Shown here: positions 26,798-35,295 of the stretch, one piece after another
How the letters are laid out: each line of letters opens with the position of its first letter
Position numbering within the stretch: the first letter of the stretch is position 1
NCBI GenBank assembly: GCA_046262635.1
Contig: JBHEMK010000087.1
Coordinates: 1 to 48,824, forward strand
Reading direction: 5' to 3'
DNA from: JBHEMK01 sp046262635
Lineage (GTDB): Bacteria; Actinomycetota; Thermoleophilia; Gaiellales; Gaiellaceae
DNA: 48,824 bases
Notes under the pieces: model-generated
Told to the model about the DNA's origin: nothing
Databases searched by the model: none
What the model saw: the letters and a program-made list of their open reading frames with translations, nothing else
Program-made: the position numbers and the translations under genes

Positions 26798-27575
26798 CGA
26801 CCTGGTGTCCACGGCCGAGGTAGAGGTCGTGCACCGTCTGGTTCGCCCGGATCTCGTCCGGGGTCCCTTCGACGATGACGCGTCCGTCGTGCATCATCGT
26901 GACCCGGTCGGCCACCCGGAGTGCGACGTCCATGTCGTGCTCGATCAGGATCAGCGTGATTCCCGGATCGAGCTTCAGCAGCAGGTCGGTCAGCGCCACC
27001 CGCTCGCCCCGGGACAATCCCGACGCGGGCTCGTCGAGCATCATCAGCGTCGGGTTGACGGCGCCGGCCATCGCGACCTCGAGCTGGCGCTGCTCGCCGT
27101 GCGAGAGCGAGCCGACGAGGATCCGCGCGCGCTCCTCGAGCCCGACCGCTCGCGCGAGCTCGCGCGCCCGCTCTCGCAGCTCCCGGTCGCGCCGGGGCAG
27201 GACGATCGGACGCAGGTGGCCCGTCCGCACGCCCAGGATCGCGAGGTAGAGGTTGTCCTCGACCGACAGGCCGAGGAAGAGCCGCGACTTCTGGTACGTG
27301 CGTCCCATTCCGAGCTTCGCACGGGCGCGCGGCGGCAGGGCGGTGATGTCCTCGCCGAGGAACTCGATCGCCCCGGAGGTCGGAGGGAAGTCGCCGGAGA
27401 TGACGTTGAAGAGCGTCGTCTTGCCGGCGCCGTTCGGGCCGAGGATGGCGCGCCTCTCGCCGGGCACGACTTCGAGGTCGACGTCGCGCACGGCATGGAG
27501 GCCGCCGAACCGCCGGCCGATCCCCCGCAGGCGGAGGATCGGCTCGGCGTGCTCGGCTGCCCCTGCTTCGGTCAT
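26790..27575 (-). CDS. livG: Branched-chain amino acid-type ABC transporter ATPase LivG
   Basis: Second ATPase of the importer, 261 residues. Walker A is LGPNGAGKTTLFNVISG; the LivG-specific GRTYQKSRLFLGLSV follows; the signature is LSHGEQRQLEVAMA, Walker B LMMLDEPASGLS, and the switch is LIEHDMDVA. The signature has His in the second variable place, common for LivG. Start ATG 27575 lies 8 bases after the substrate-binding protein stop. Confidence 0.95.
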
Positions 27576-27583
27576 GGGCGTCG

Positions 27584-28975
27584 CTAGCCGGTGACCTTCG
27601 GCGTCTTCGTGTGGCCCACCCACGGAAGGCTGCGCTTCACGCAGGGCGGGAAGTTGCGGCCCGGAGGCGGGGTCTTGCTCGAGAAGGTGCCGCCGAACGT
27701 CTGGTCGACGCCAGGGATATATCCGATCGTCTTGATCGCCAGCTTGCCGCCCTTGAGGTAGAGCTGCTGGTAGTAGACGGGGATGACCGCCTGACGGTTC
27801 TTGTCCAGGTGGATCGGGCCGTACGGCGTCGCCAGCTTGACCTTGCCGATCGCCTTCTGCAGGGCCTTCTGGCCACCGCCGAGGTTGCCCTTGACCGCCT
27901 GTAGGCCCTTGACCAGCCCCCACGTGTTCACGTAGTAGCCGAACGTGAACGTGCTCGACGCCTGCGGGCCCGCGGCGCCGAACGGCGGAATCGTCTTGAA
28001 CCACTTGCCGATGATGTTGTTCGAGTACGCCTTCGCCAACGGGGTCGCGAGATCGCCGGCCGTGCCGGCGCCGCCGACGTAGGCGCCGGAGACGCGGTCG
28101 CCGAGCTGCTGGAACTCGCCCGGGGTGCCCCAGAACAGGTTCCCGATGAACTTCTTGCCGTTGATCGGGCCGTGCGCCTGCTCGTAGGCCTTGAGGAACG
28201 GGATCAAACCGGCTCCGCCGACCGCGACGAAGGTGCCGTCGACGTTCGTTGGCATCTGCTGGGCGTAGGACGAGTAGTCGGTCGTGTTGAGCGGCGGGAA
28301 CACGCGCTTTGTCACCTTGCCGCCCACGCCGCAGAACTCGGCGATGAAGCCGGCGGCGGAGGTCCACGCGAAGCTGTAGTCGTCGGCGACGACGGCAGCA
28401 GTCTTCCAGTGCAACTTGTTGTAGGCGAGGTCGCCGAGGCCGGCGTTCCACTGAGCCCCGTCCCCGTTGAAGCGGAAGAAGTTCTTCGCGCGGACCTTCA
28501 GCGTCGTGTCCTGGGCGCCGGCGGCGCCGTCGACGAACGTCTTCGTGGGATGCTGCTTGGCGTAGTTCGCGACGGCAATCGACTCGTCACCCGACAGCGG
28601 GCCGATCATGATGTCCGCACCCAGCTGCTCCATCAGGCGCTTCGTCTCCTTGATCGCCGTGTCAGCGCGGTCGTTCGAGCAGCCGATGCCGACGAGCTTG
28701 AGCGGATGGCCGCCGATCTGGCCGCCCGTCCAGCCGGCACGCGGATTGTTTGGGTTCTTGGGCCTGGCGCCGGCGTACTGGGAAAGCGCGGCGACGACGC
28801 CGGCGAGATCCTGGTTGTCGAAGGAGCCGAACGCCCCCTGACAGTCGGACAAAACGGCGATCTTGATCGGCTTCGCCGAACTTCTGGCGGTCGCTGCCGA
28901 GGCGGCGAACGCGGCCAAGAGCACCGCGAGCACCGCGAGCAGGATCAGCTTCCATCTTCGCCTGAGAGCACTCAT
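27584..28975 (-). CDS. ABC transporter substrate-binding protein, LivK/periplasmic-binding type 1, 463 aa
   Basis: Extracytoplasmic receptor of the importer. A membrane segment (LILLAVLAVLLAAFAASAA) forms a signal peptide in the first 30 residues; no lipobox Cys is seen, so it is probably secreted or anchored by the uncleaved helix. The receptor domain starts with PIKIAVLSDCQGAFG and includes MIGPLSGDESIAVANY. At 463 residues it is longer than E. coli LivK. ATG 28975 has the strongest Shine-Dalgarno in the window (GGAGGAGGG, 7 bases upstream) and a hairpin just before that, so it is probably made in excess over the permeases. Confidence 0.93.
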   Translation of the reverse strand: MSALRRRWKLILLAVLAVLLAAFAASAATARSSAKPIKIAVLSDCQGAFGSFDNQDLAGVVAALSQYAGARPKNPNNPRAGWTGGQIGGHPLKLVGIGCSNDRADTAIKETKRLMEQLGADIMIGPLSGDESIAVANYAKQHPTKTFVDGAAGAQDTTLKVRAKNFFRFNGDGAQWNAGLGDLAYNKLHWKTAAVVADDYSFAWTSAAGFIAEFCGVGGKVTKRVFPPLNTTDYSSYAQQMPTNVDGTFVAVGGAGLIPFLKAYEQAHGPINGKKFIGNLFWGTPGEFQQLGDRVSGAYVGGAGTAGDLATPLAKAYSNNIIGKWFKTIPPFGAAGPQASSTFTFGYYVNTWGLVKGLQAVKGNLGGGQKALQKAIGKVKLATPYGPIHLDKNRQAVIPVYYQQLYLKGGKLAIKTIGYIPGVDQTFGGTFSSKTPPPGRNFPPCVKRSLPWVGHTKTPKVTG

Positions 28976-28982
28976 TCTGTAG

Positions 28983-29012
28983 CCCTCCTCCTTTTTCGAA
29001 CGTGATCGTTCG
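28983..29012 (-). promoter_or_regulatory. Palindrome/hairpin followed by a strong ribosome-binding site before the substrate-binding protein gene
   Basis: In the transcript, CGAACG-ATCA-CGTTCG forms a perfect 6-bp stem with a 4-base loop (28997-29012), then AAAAA and the Shine-Dalgarno GGAGGAGGG (28983-28991), 7 bases before ATG 28975. It occupies the only sizeable gap (100 bases) in the operon. It could protect the 5' end of a processed mRNA or bind a regulator as DNA. The rest of 28976-29075 shows nothing clear. Confidence 0.5.
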
Positions 29013-29075
29013 CTCCTGAGCTGTTGCAGGTCTACCTACGGGCGGTTCGTTGCCGTCGTTGCTGCGAGCCTCCTT

Positions 29076-30110
29076 TCAGACGCTGGGCTCGGCCTGGCCG
29101 ACCTGGATCGGGTTCCGATCAGGAGGGCCCCGGCGACGCCCGGAGAAGAGCGACAGCACGCGCTCCCAGAGACCCACGAGACCGCCGGGAGAAACCAGCA
29201 CGATCACGAGGAAGATCGCCCCGATCAGCGTGTGAAAGCGCGGGCCGATGAAGCTGATCCGCTGGGAGTAGTTGTTGATGATCACGAAGAAAAGCGCCCC
29301 CACCCAGGCGCCCTCGAGCCGGTAGAGACCGCCGACGACGGCGATCACGAGCACGTCGATCGTCGCCCCGAGGTCGATCGACGCGGGATCGATGTGACCG
29401 TTCCACCAGACGAAGAGCACGCCACCGACAGCCGCCACGAAGGAGGCGAAGCCGAAAGCGATCGTCCGGTGGAGTGCGACGTTGTAGCCGAGCGACGCCA
29501 TCCGAACAGGGTCATCGCGGACCCCCTGCAGCGTCAGCCCGAACGGCGTCCTCACCATGTAGCGCAGCAACAGGTAGGTTGCGAGGGCGACCGCGAGGGC
29601 GATGTAGTAGAGCCGGTTGCGGTGTGCATCGGGGCTGCCGATCACGTGCGGTGTCGGCACGCCGCTGATCCCGCCGAATCCCGACAGGTCGGTCACCTGG
29701 CCGAAGAACAGGTTCGCGATCACGGAGTACGTGAGCGTGATCATCAGGAAGTAGATGCCGACGCTTCGGCTCGCGAGGCCACCGAGGAGCAGCCCGGCCG
29801 CGACGGCGATCGCGATTCCGAGCAACACGCCCCACCACGGATTCCAGCCGAGGTTGAGTCCTTTCGTGTTCCCGTTCGTCGTCGCATTGCCGACGACGAA
29901 GCCGGCGATCCCGTAGACCGCAACCTGGGCAAGCGACACCATCCCTCCGTAGGCAGAGAGGAAGATCAGGCTGGAAGCGACGATGCCGAGGAAGAGCATC
30001 TGGGTCAGCAGCGTCCCGACCCAGTAGGTGGGTAGGATCACCGGCGCGATCACTGCGACGACGATGGCCAGCACGCCGACGAGGCGGTCGGCCGTGACGG
30101 CGCGGCTCAC
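29076..30110 (-). CDS. livM: Branched-chain amino acid-type ABC transporter permease LivM
   Basis: Integral membrane subunit, 344 residues, with about ten membrane segments. Family motifs seen are SAYGGMVSLAQVAVYGIAGF in the first third and DDPVRMASLGYNVALHRTIAF before the final segments, where LivM contacts the ATPase. GTG start at 30110 overlaps the livH stop by four bases. Its 3' end is followed by the 100-base gap with hairpin and then the receptor gene. Confidence 0.94.
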   Translation of the reverse strand: MSRAVTADRLVGVLAIVVAVIAPVILPTYWVGTLLTQMLFLGIVASSLIFLSAYGGMVSLAQVAVYGIAGFVVGNATTNGNTKGLNLGWNPWWGVLLGIAIAVAAGLLLGGLASRSVGIYFLMITLTYSVIANLFFGQVTDLSGFGGISGVPTPHVIGSPDAHRNRLYYIALAVALATYLLLRYMVRTPFGLTLQGVRDDPVRMASLGYNVALHRTIAFGFASFVAAVGGVLFVWWNGHIDPASIDLGATIDVLVIAVVGGLYRLEGAWVGALFFVIINNYSQRISFIGPRFHTLIGAIFLVIVLVSPGGLVGLWERVLSLFSGRRRGPPDRNPIQVGQAEPSV

Positions 30111-31231
30111 GCGGGCCTCCCGAACAGCCCGAGCGGTCGGACGGCGAGCACGACCGCGACCAGCACGAACGTGAAGATGATCGAGTAGTACGTGTAGTTC
30201 GAAGGCAGGTAGGCCGCCGAGAAGTTGCTCGTCAAGCCGAGCAGGAGCGCCCCGATTCCCGCGCCGCCGAGTGACCCCATCCCGCCGATGATCACTACGA
30301 CGAGGGAATAGAGAAGCCAGTTAGCATCGACGCCCGGAGCGAGGCTGGCGAAGGAGCCGCCGATCACCCCGCCAAGCCCTGCGAGAGCGCAGCCGACGAG
30401 GAACGCAATCGCAAACGTCAGCTGGATGTTGATGCCGAGCGCCGAGACCATCGCGCGGTCGTCGACTCCGGCACGAATCACCATGCCCGTGCGCGTCCGC
30501 TTCAGCCACAACCAGAGCAGGAGGCCGATCGCCACCGCGATACCGAGGATGACGAGCCGGGTCAGCGTGTACTGGATGCCTTCCGCGCGGAGGTTGACGA
30601 ACTTGTCGACGTTGCGCGGCCAGGCGATGTCCTCGGCGACGCCGCCGAAATGCGCGAGCATCTGGTCGGCGAGGATGATCGAGATCGCGATCGTGATCAG
30701 CGCCTGGCGGAGGTCCTGGCCCTGGTTCCAGCGCAGGAACAGCTGCTGCATCAGCAGTCCGATGCCGGCGACCGCGGCCGTGCCGGCGAGGGCGGGGATG
30801 ATCCAGTGGGTGAGATTGACCTGGTCGCTCGTCAGCCCGAACGAGCCGCCCTGGCCGACGAAGTGCCGCTGGAGCTTCAGCGCGATGTAGCCTCCGAAGA
30901 GGAAGAACGCGCCGTGGGCCATGTTGACGACGCGCATCAGCCCGAAGATCAGCGTGAAGCCGCTCGCGACGACGAAGTAGAGGCCGGCGGCGGTGACGCC
31001 GTTCAGAACCGTGATCAGGAAGTCCTTCGGGTCGTGGACGCCAGAGCCGAACGCGGTCGCGTACTTGCCGCTGGTCGGAGCGAGGAAGAGCACCCAGACG
31101 AGCGGCAGGAGCGCGACGACGCCGAGCGCGAACCACCCGAGCCACCGTCGGAGCCGCAACCGCAGCGCACTCACGCGCGCCCGCCGCGACAGCGTGCCGA
31201 CCGAGTTCGCCTGCCGCAGGCCTGACTCCAC
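30107..31231 (-). CDS. livH: Branched-chain amino acid-type ABC transporter permease LivH
   Basis: Second membrane subunit, 374 residues. The typical ASGFTLIFGLMRVVNMAHG and IIGGMGSLGGAGIGALLLG are present, plus RAGVDDRAMVSALGINI, the cytoplasmic coupling region. It has an N-terminal extension of about 70 residues with one additional membrane segment and a loop compared with short LivH proteins. GTG 31231 shares one base with the TAG stop of the VOC gene (TAGTG), showing that they are co-transcribed. Confidence 0.94.
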   Translation of the reverse strand: MESGLRQANSVGTLSRRARVSALRLRLRRWLGWFALGVVALLPLVWVLFLAPTSGKYATAFGSGVHDPKDFLITVLNGVTAAGLYFVVASGFTLIFGLMRVVNMAHGAFFLFGGYIALKLQRHFVGQGGSFGLTSDQVNLTHWIIPALAGTAAVAGIGLLMQQLFLRWNQGQDLRQALITIAISIILADQMLAHFGGVAEDIAWPRNVDKFVNLRAEGIQYTLTRLVILGIAVAIGLLLWLWLKRTRTGMVIRAGVDDRAMVSALGINIQLTFAIAFLVGCALAGLGGVIGGSFASLAPGVDANWLLYSLVVVIIGGMGSLGGAGIGALLLGLTSNFSAAYLPSNYTYYSIIFTFVLVAVVLAVRPLGLFGRPA

Positions 31232-31698
31232 TACTGCCTGACGGCCGCCAGGTAGAGGACGGCCCGTTCGGCGTGCGCCGGCTGTGGGATGTGGTCCGAG
31301 AGGCGCCGGAGCTCAGGGTAGCGCGACCGGTCGAGCGTGTCGGCGTCCGGCCAGTTGAGCTCGATCAGGTTCCCGGCCGGATCGCGGAAGTAGAGCTGCA
31401 CCTGCCGCGAGGGTAGCTCGACCAGTTGCCACCCCCACGTCGCGGACCCGCGGCCCTTCACGGCTCGGTAGGCGGCGTCGAAGTCGTCCACGGTGAACCC
31501 GAGGTGGTGACGGGCGGGCGCCTCGCGGTCATCCAGGAAGAGGTGGAGCTGCATGTCGCCGACCCGAAGCCATTGCACCGGCGACGCGAAAGCCGGCGTC
31601 GGGATCCGCTCCATCGCGAAGACCTCTTCGTAGAACAGGGTCGACTCCTCGAGGTCTGCCGCGGAGATGCTGACGTGGTTGATCCGCGTGGCGCGCAC
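31231..31698 (-). CDS. VOC-family (glyoxalase/extradiol dioxygenase fold) protein, 155 aa
   Basis: Vicinal-oxygen-chelate domain with two beta-alpha-beta-beta-beta modules. The start RINHVSISAADLEESTLFYE carries the first metal-ligand His, LHLFLDD and HHLGFTVDDFDAAY the next, and VQLYFRDPAGNLIELNW the final Glu. It may act on the imported compound as a metal-dependent isomerase, lyase or dioxygenase. I chose GTG 31698; a TTG at 31752 would extend it into the operator. First gene of the ten-gene transporter/catabolic operon and divergent from the LysR gene. Confidence 0.85.
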   Translation of the reverse strand: MRATRINHVSISAADLEESTLFYEEVFAMERIPTPAFASPVQWLRVGDMQLHLFLDDREAPARHHLGFTVDDFDAAYRAVKGRGSATWGWQLVELPSRQVQLYFRDPAGNLIELNWPDADTLDRSRYPELRRLSDHIPQPAHAERAVLYLAAVRQ

Positions 31699-31725
31699 TG
31701 GGCCGGAAGTCTTGCCGGTCGGGAA

Positions 31726-31766
31726 CGATAGGTCAAGTGCCCGATTCAACACTTGCCGCGATAGGT
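31726..31766. promoter_or_regulatory. LysR-type operator between the VOC-liv operon and the LysR gene
   Basis: CAAGTG at 31734-31739 and CACTTG at 31750-31755 form a perfect inverted repeat with a 10-base spacer. It is flanked by direct repeats of CGATAGGT at 31726-31733 and 31759-31766, 33 bp apart, three helical turns. Such dyads in a divergent gap are typical of LysR-type regulators. The second CGATAGGT contains TAGGTT (31762-31767, with the next base), which lies 6 bases before the LysR ATG and is its likely -10 box, so binding here should also repress the regulator itself. Confidence 0.6.
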
Positions 31767-31773
31767 TTTAACT

Positions 31774-32676
31774 ATGAACATTCGTCAACTCGAGTGCTTT
31801 GTCGCGGTCGTCGAGGAGGGCTCGTTCACGCGCGGCGCCCGGCGGGTGGGGATCACCCAGCCCTCGCTGTCGCAGCACATCCGCGCGCTCGAGCACGAAC
31901 TGAACGGCTCGGTGCTCGAGCGGCTGCCGCGCGGGATCTCGCTCACTCCTGCGGGCCGAAGCCTCTTACCGGAGGCCCGCACGGCCGTTCGTGCGGTCGA
32001 GCGGGGCTGGCAGGGAGCGCGCGCGGCGCTCGCGCTCGAATCCGGCGCGCTCGAGATCGCGACGGTGCTCTCGATGGCCGTCGGACTGATGCCCGGTTAC
32101 ATCCGCACGTGGCACGAGCGACATCCGAATGTGGCGATCCGGCTGCACGAGTTCCGCCACCGCTCCCTGCTCGAGGACGCGGTCGAGCAGGGGATCGCCG
32201 ACTTCGCGATCGGCCCGCTGCCGCGGCGGAGGTGGGAGGGGCCGCTCGAGACGGTCGCCTGGGAGGAGTTCGTGGTCGTGTTGCCCCGAGCTGATCCGCT
32301 CGCCGCCGGCGCGACCGTCCACCTGCGCCAGCTGGCCGACCGCGAATGGGTGCTCTACCACCACGATCACGGGTTGGCTGGCGTCGTCGAGGAGATCTGC
32401 CGCCGTGCCGGCTTCGAGCCGCGCGGCACTGTCCGCACCTCGCAGGCCGAAGGGGCAGCACGGCTCGCGTCGGCCGGCCTCGGACCTGCCCTCGTGCCGG
32501 ACAACATCGTCCTGCCGGGGATCGAGGGGAGCGTGCTCCGGCTGGTGCCGCGGCTGATCCGCGACGTCGCGGTCTACGCGCGCCGCGAATGGTCGCCGAC
32601 CGCCGCGGCTTTCGTCGACGTCCTGCAGGCGGACAACCGGCCACGACCCCGGGGCGCGATCAAGATCCACCTGTAG
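31774..32676 (+). CDS. LysR-family transcriptional regulator, 300 aa
   Basis: The N-terminal winged helix-turn-helix is unmistakable: MNIRQLECFVAVVEEGSFTR, then ITQPSLSQHIRALEHELNGS and LERLPRGISLTPAGR. The C-terminal effector-binding domain (residues 90-300) has the usual two-lobe pattern. It is divergent from the VOC-liv operon, with a symmetric operator between the two, and most likely controls that operon in response to the transported compound. ATG 31774 has no Shine-Dalgarno and a TAGGTT box 6 bases upstream, so translation is predicted to be leaderless. Confidence 0.96.
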   Translation: MNIRQLECFVAVVEEGSFTRGARRVGITQPSLSQHIRALEHELNGSVLERLPRGISLTPAGRSLLPEARTAVRAVERGWQGARAALALESGALEIATVLSMAVGLMPGYIRTWHERHPNVAIRLHEFRHRSLLEDAVEQGIADFAIGPLPRRRWEGPLETVAWEEFVVVLPRADPLAAGATVHLRQLADREWVLYHHDHGLAGVVEEICRRAGFEPRGTVRTSQAEGAARLASAGLGPALVPDNIVLPGIEGSVLRLVPRLIRDVAVYARREWSPTAAAFVDVLQADNRPRPRGAIKIHL

Positions 32677-32690
32677 GCACAATCCGCCGG

Positions 32691-33440
32691 GTGCGTCGCG
32701 TCTTGGCGATCGGTCTGCTCCTGCTCGGACTCGCCGGCTGCGGCGGCTCCTCCGCCGGACCCGCGGGTCTCGACGCGGCACGTGCGCGCACGACCGCAGC
32801 GGGCAGCGCACGGTTCAGGATCGTCATCGACGCCGAGGTCGGCGGGGTCGGCGTGCGCTCCGACGAGAACGGCACCGTCTCCTTCGCGCGACCGCGGGCG
32901 CACATCTACAAGCTCGTCCAGGGTCTGCGGTTGCCCGAGGAGCTCGTCGTCATCGGTCCGGTCACGTACGCCAATGCGAACGTCGAAGCCGCCATGACCG
33001 ACTCGAGCGTGAAGCCCTGGACGCGGCTCGACCGGCGCGGGCTGACCCCGAAGCAGCGCACGAGCCGTCCCGACGAGCTCGCACACATTCGCGCCGGTGT
33101 CTACCTGACCGACGGCGTCAGCCGCCTCAAGCGGATCGCCATGACGACGCTGGGCGAGGTCGAGACGACGCACTTCCGGGGGATGGTGAATCCCGCGCGC
33201 CTCTCCGCGCGCGTTCCAGCCGCGGTCGCCATCGCGATCCGCAACGACTATCCGGGCGGGCCGTTTCGGGCCGATTTCTGGGTCGACCGGCAGGGGCGGG
33301 TGCGCCGCGTCCTGGTCGAGTACCGGACGCCGAGGGGAGGCCGCATCAGCGTTGACGCGGCGTATTCGGGCTTCGGCACGCGCGTCGACCTGACGGTGCC
33401 ACCGCCGCGTGACGTCCAGGACGTGACGCCCGCGTCCTAG
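32691..33440 (+). CDS. Secreted lipoprotein of unknown function, 249 aa
   Basis: GTG at 32691 begins a lipoprotein signal peptide: RRVLAIGLLLLGLAGCGG, with lipobox LAGC and Cys at residue 17. The mature part begins with a Ser/Gly/Ala-rich linker and continues as a beta-rich domain (SARFRIVIDAEVGG, NGTVSFARPRAHIYKLVQGL), resembling the LppX/LprG-type or LolA-like lipid-binding fold of actinobacterial lipoproteins; this is an inference from pattern only. It lies 14 bases downstream of the LysR gene and its stop codon shares CTAG with the stop of the convergent amidase. Confidence 0.8.
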   Translation: MRRVLAIGLLLLGLAGCGGSSAGPAGLDAARARTTAAGSARFRIVIDAEVGGVGVRSDENGTVSFARPRAHIYKLVQGLRLPEELVVIGPVTYANANVEAAMTDSSVKPWTRLDRRGLTPKQRTSRPDELAHIRAGVYLTDGVSRLKRIAMTTLGEVETTHFRGMVNPARLSARVPAAVAIAIRNDYPGGPFRADFWVDRQGRVRRVLVEYRTPRGGRISVDAAYSGFGTRVDLTVPPPRDVQDVTPAS

Positions 33441-34537
33441 CGTTCCCAGGCGAGCCCCGCGGCGAGAACGACCTCGTCCCGCGGCGCGACGAGCTGGAGG
33501 TCGCCGATCGCGAGACCGGACCAGCCGAGGACGTTGAAGGGGCGCAGGAACGCCGTGGCCGGGATCCGGACCTCGAGCTCGTCGCAGTCCACCGGCGGGA
33601 GCTCGACGCCGAGCACCGGCGCGACGTACAGGTCGACCTCAGGGTTGTACGTGCGCCAGCGGCTGACCGACACCCGCGCTCGCTCGACCTCCCGCAGCGC
33701 GACGGTCTGCGCATGCTCGAGCTTTGCGCGGACGTTCTCGCCGTACTCGTCGGCACGGGCGGGGAACGTCGCCCGGTGGGCCTCGGCGGCCTCGTGGAAG
33801 AAGAGGGGCCAGGTGTCGTCCGGCGGATCGGGGATCCGAGTCTCGACGGTCCGGGCGCCGAGCTCCTCGAGCCGCTCGACGTACTGCTCCGCCGCGCGGT
33901 TCTCGGGCAGCGAGGGGCCGCCGACGGACGGCGGCTTCGTCAGTACGCCCACCCTCAGCCCCTCGAGCCGCGGCTCGGGTACGGGCTCGCCGGTCAGAAC
34001 CGACCAGGCCAGCGCGACGTCCTGCACGGTCCTCGCCATCGGCCCGACGGTGTCGAAGGTCGGACAGAGCGGATAGACGCCCGCGGTCGGGATCCGTCCC
34101 CAAGCGGGCTTCAGGCCGACGACACCGCAGCAGGCAGCGGGCAGGCGGATCGAGCAGCCGGTGTCGGTGCCGATTCCGACGTCGCACAGCCCTGCGGCGA
34201 GCGCAGCCGCGTTGCCGCCGGAGGAGCCGCCGGCGGTCCGGCCCGGATGGCGCGGGTTGCCGACCGTCCCGTACCACGGGTTCTGGCTCGTGACACCCCA
34301 GGCGAACTCGTGCAGGTTCGCCTTGCCGACGATCACCGCGCCCGCGGCAACGAGGCTCTGGACGGCGGGCGCCGTCCTCCTCGGAACGTGAGCCGCGTAG
34401 ATCCGCGACCCGTACGTGGTGCGGATCCCGGCCGTGTCGATCAGATCCTTGACGAGCAGGCGCTTGCCGTGGAGCGGGCCGGGCCCGGCGGGCGCGGGCT
34501 CGACGTCGGCGATGACGGCGTTCCAGGGATCGGTCAC
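33437..34537 (-). CDS. Amidase, amidase-signature family, 366 aa
   Basis: Hydrolyses an amide bond with a Ser-cisSer-Lys triad. The Lys is in LLVKDLIDTAG near residue 30, the cis-Ser in GRTAGGSSGGNAAAL near residue 103, and the nucleophile Ser in GTDTGCSIRLPAACCG near residue 129 (Cys replaces the second Gly of the common GGS). At 366 residues it is shorter than GatA-type enzymes (about 450-480), with a reduced middle region. GTG 34537 overlaps the RidA stop by four bases, so amide hydrolysis and imine/enamine clearance are encoded together. Confidence 0.9.
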   Translation of the reverse strand: MTDPWNAVIADVEPAPAGPGPLHGKRLLVKDLIDTAGIRTTYGSRIYAAHVPRRTAPAVQSLVAAGAVIVGKANLHEFAWGVTSQNPWYGTVGNPRHPGRTAGGSSGGNAAALAAGLCDVGIGTDTGCSIRLPAACCGVVGLKPAWGRIPTAGVYPLCPTFDTVGPMARTVQDVALAWSVLTGEPVPEPRLEGLRVGVLTKPPSVGGPSLPENRAAEQYVERLEELGARTVETRIPDPPDDTWPLFFHEAAEAHRATFPARADEYGENVRAKLEHAQTVALREVERARVSVSRWRTYNPEVDLYVAPVLGVELPPVDCDELEVRIPATAFLRPFNVLGWSGLAIGDLQLVAPRDEVVLAAGLAWER

Positions 34538-34920
34538 GGAAGCAGCACCACTGCCTCGACCTCGAGCTTTGCGCCCGGCACGACGAGCCGGCTGACCTCG
34601 ACGAGCGTGCTGGCCGGCCGCGAGTCGCCGAAGACCTCCCGACGGACGGGGTTGATCGCCGGCCGGTCGTCGATGTCCGTCAGGTACACCGTCACCTTGA
34701 TGACGTCGGCGAAGGTCGCGTCGACGGCGGCGAGCACGCGGCCGAGGTTCGCGAAGACCTGCCGCGCCTGCGCGACCACGTCGCCCGGGATGAGCTGGCC
34801 GACCCCGTCCACGGCGACGAGGCCCGAGACGAAGAGCAACGCACCGGCGCGGACGGCGTCGGTGTAATGGCTGACCGGCTCGGCCAGCTCGGGAACGCGG
34901 ATCTCCTCTCGCGCGCTCAC
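34534..34920 (-). CDS. RidA/YjgF family enamine/imine deaminase, 128 aa
   Basis: Trimeric protein family that hydrolyses reactive enamines and imines to ketones and ammonia. The conserved block SGLVAVDGVGQLIPGD, the ANLGRVLAAVDATFADVIKV helix-strand and SRPASTLVEVSRL with the catalytic Arg are all present. I chose GTG 34920 because similarity starts just after it. It overlaps the amidase by four bases and is divergent from a cupin gene 21 bases away. It is likely part of a nitrogen-compound degradation route. Confidence 0.9.
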   Translation of the reverse strand: MSAREEIRVPELAEPVSHYTDAVRAGALLFVSGLVAVDGVGQLIPGDVVAQARQVFANLGRVLAAVDATFADVIKVTVYLTDIDDRPAINPVRREVFGDSRPASTLVEVSRLVVPGAKLEVEAVVLLP

Positions 34921-34941
34921 GTTGGCTGCGATGATCGCACG
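34921..34941. promoter_or_regulatory. 21-bp divergent gap with symmetric -10-like GATGATC
   Basis: GATGAT at 34930-34935 lies 6 bases before the cupin ATG on the plus strand; its complement GATCAT (34936 to 34931) lies 10 bases before the RidA GTG on the minus strand. The match to TATAAT is weaker than in the two TANNNTA gaps but the arrangement is the same. Confidence 0.35.
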
Positions 34942-35295
34942 ATGGAGCCCCAGTTCGTCCGGTTCGGCAACATCCGGCCGTTCGAGCTGGCCGAGGGCGT
35001 CAGCGGGCGCCCACTGTTCGGGGAGGGCGCGATGATCAACGTGATCGAGTTCGAGCCCGGCGCGGTCGTGCCGCAGCACAGCCATCCGCACGAGCAGCTG
35101 GGCCTGTGCCTGCGCGGCACACAGGTGCTCGTCGTCGACGGCGTCGAGCACCCGATCGGCCCGATGGAAGGGTACGTGCTTCCCGGCGGCATCGAGCACT
35201 CCGCTCGCTGCGGGCCGGAAGGCGCGACGGTGGTCGACGTCTTCCAACCCGTTCGGGAGGATTATCTCGCTCGTCACCGCGGCGAGGCGGGTTAG
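34942..35295 (+). CDS. Cupin-domain protein, 117 aa
   Basis: Single small cupin with motif 1 PGAVVPQHSHPHEQLGLCLRG (metal ligands His, His, Glu/Gln) near residue 39-59 and motif 2 GPMEGYVLPGGIEHSARCG. It could be a pathway isomerase/hydrolase or sense a metabolite. Its stop overlaps the stop of the convergent ThDP enzyme by four bases. ATG 34942 fits best with the cupin N-terminus; an earlier ATG at 34867 lies inside RidA. Confidence 0.85.
   Translation: MEPQFVRFGNIRPFELAEGVSGRPLFGEGAMINVIEFEPGAVVPQHSHPHEQLGLCLRGTQVLVVDGVEHPIGPMEGYVLPGGIEHSARCGPEGATVVDVFQPVREDYLARHRGEAG

Noticed and set aside
31699..31752. Longer VOC protein from TTG 31752
   Set aside because: The added residues precede the VOC fold and would cover the predicted LysR operator; GTG 31698 fits the family N-terminus.
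33437..33440. Shared CTAG stop codons of the lipoprotein and amidase genes as a special element
   Set aside because: Convergent genes sharing the palindrome CTAG are expected by chance in compact genomes.
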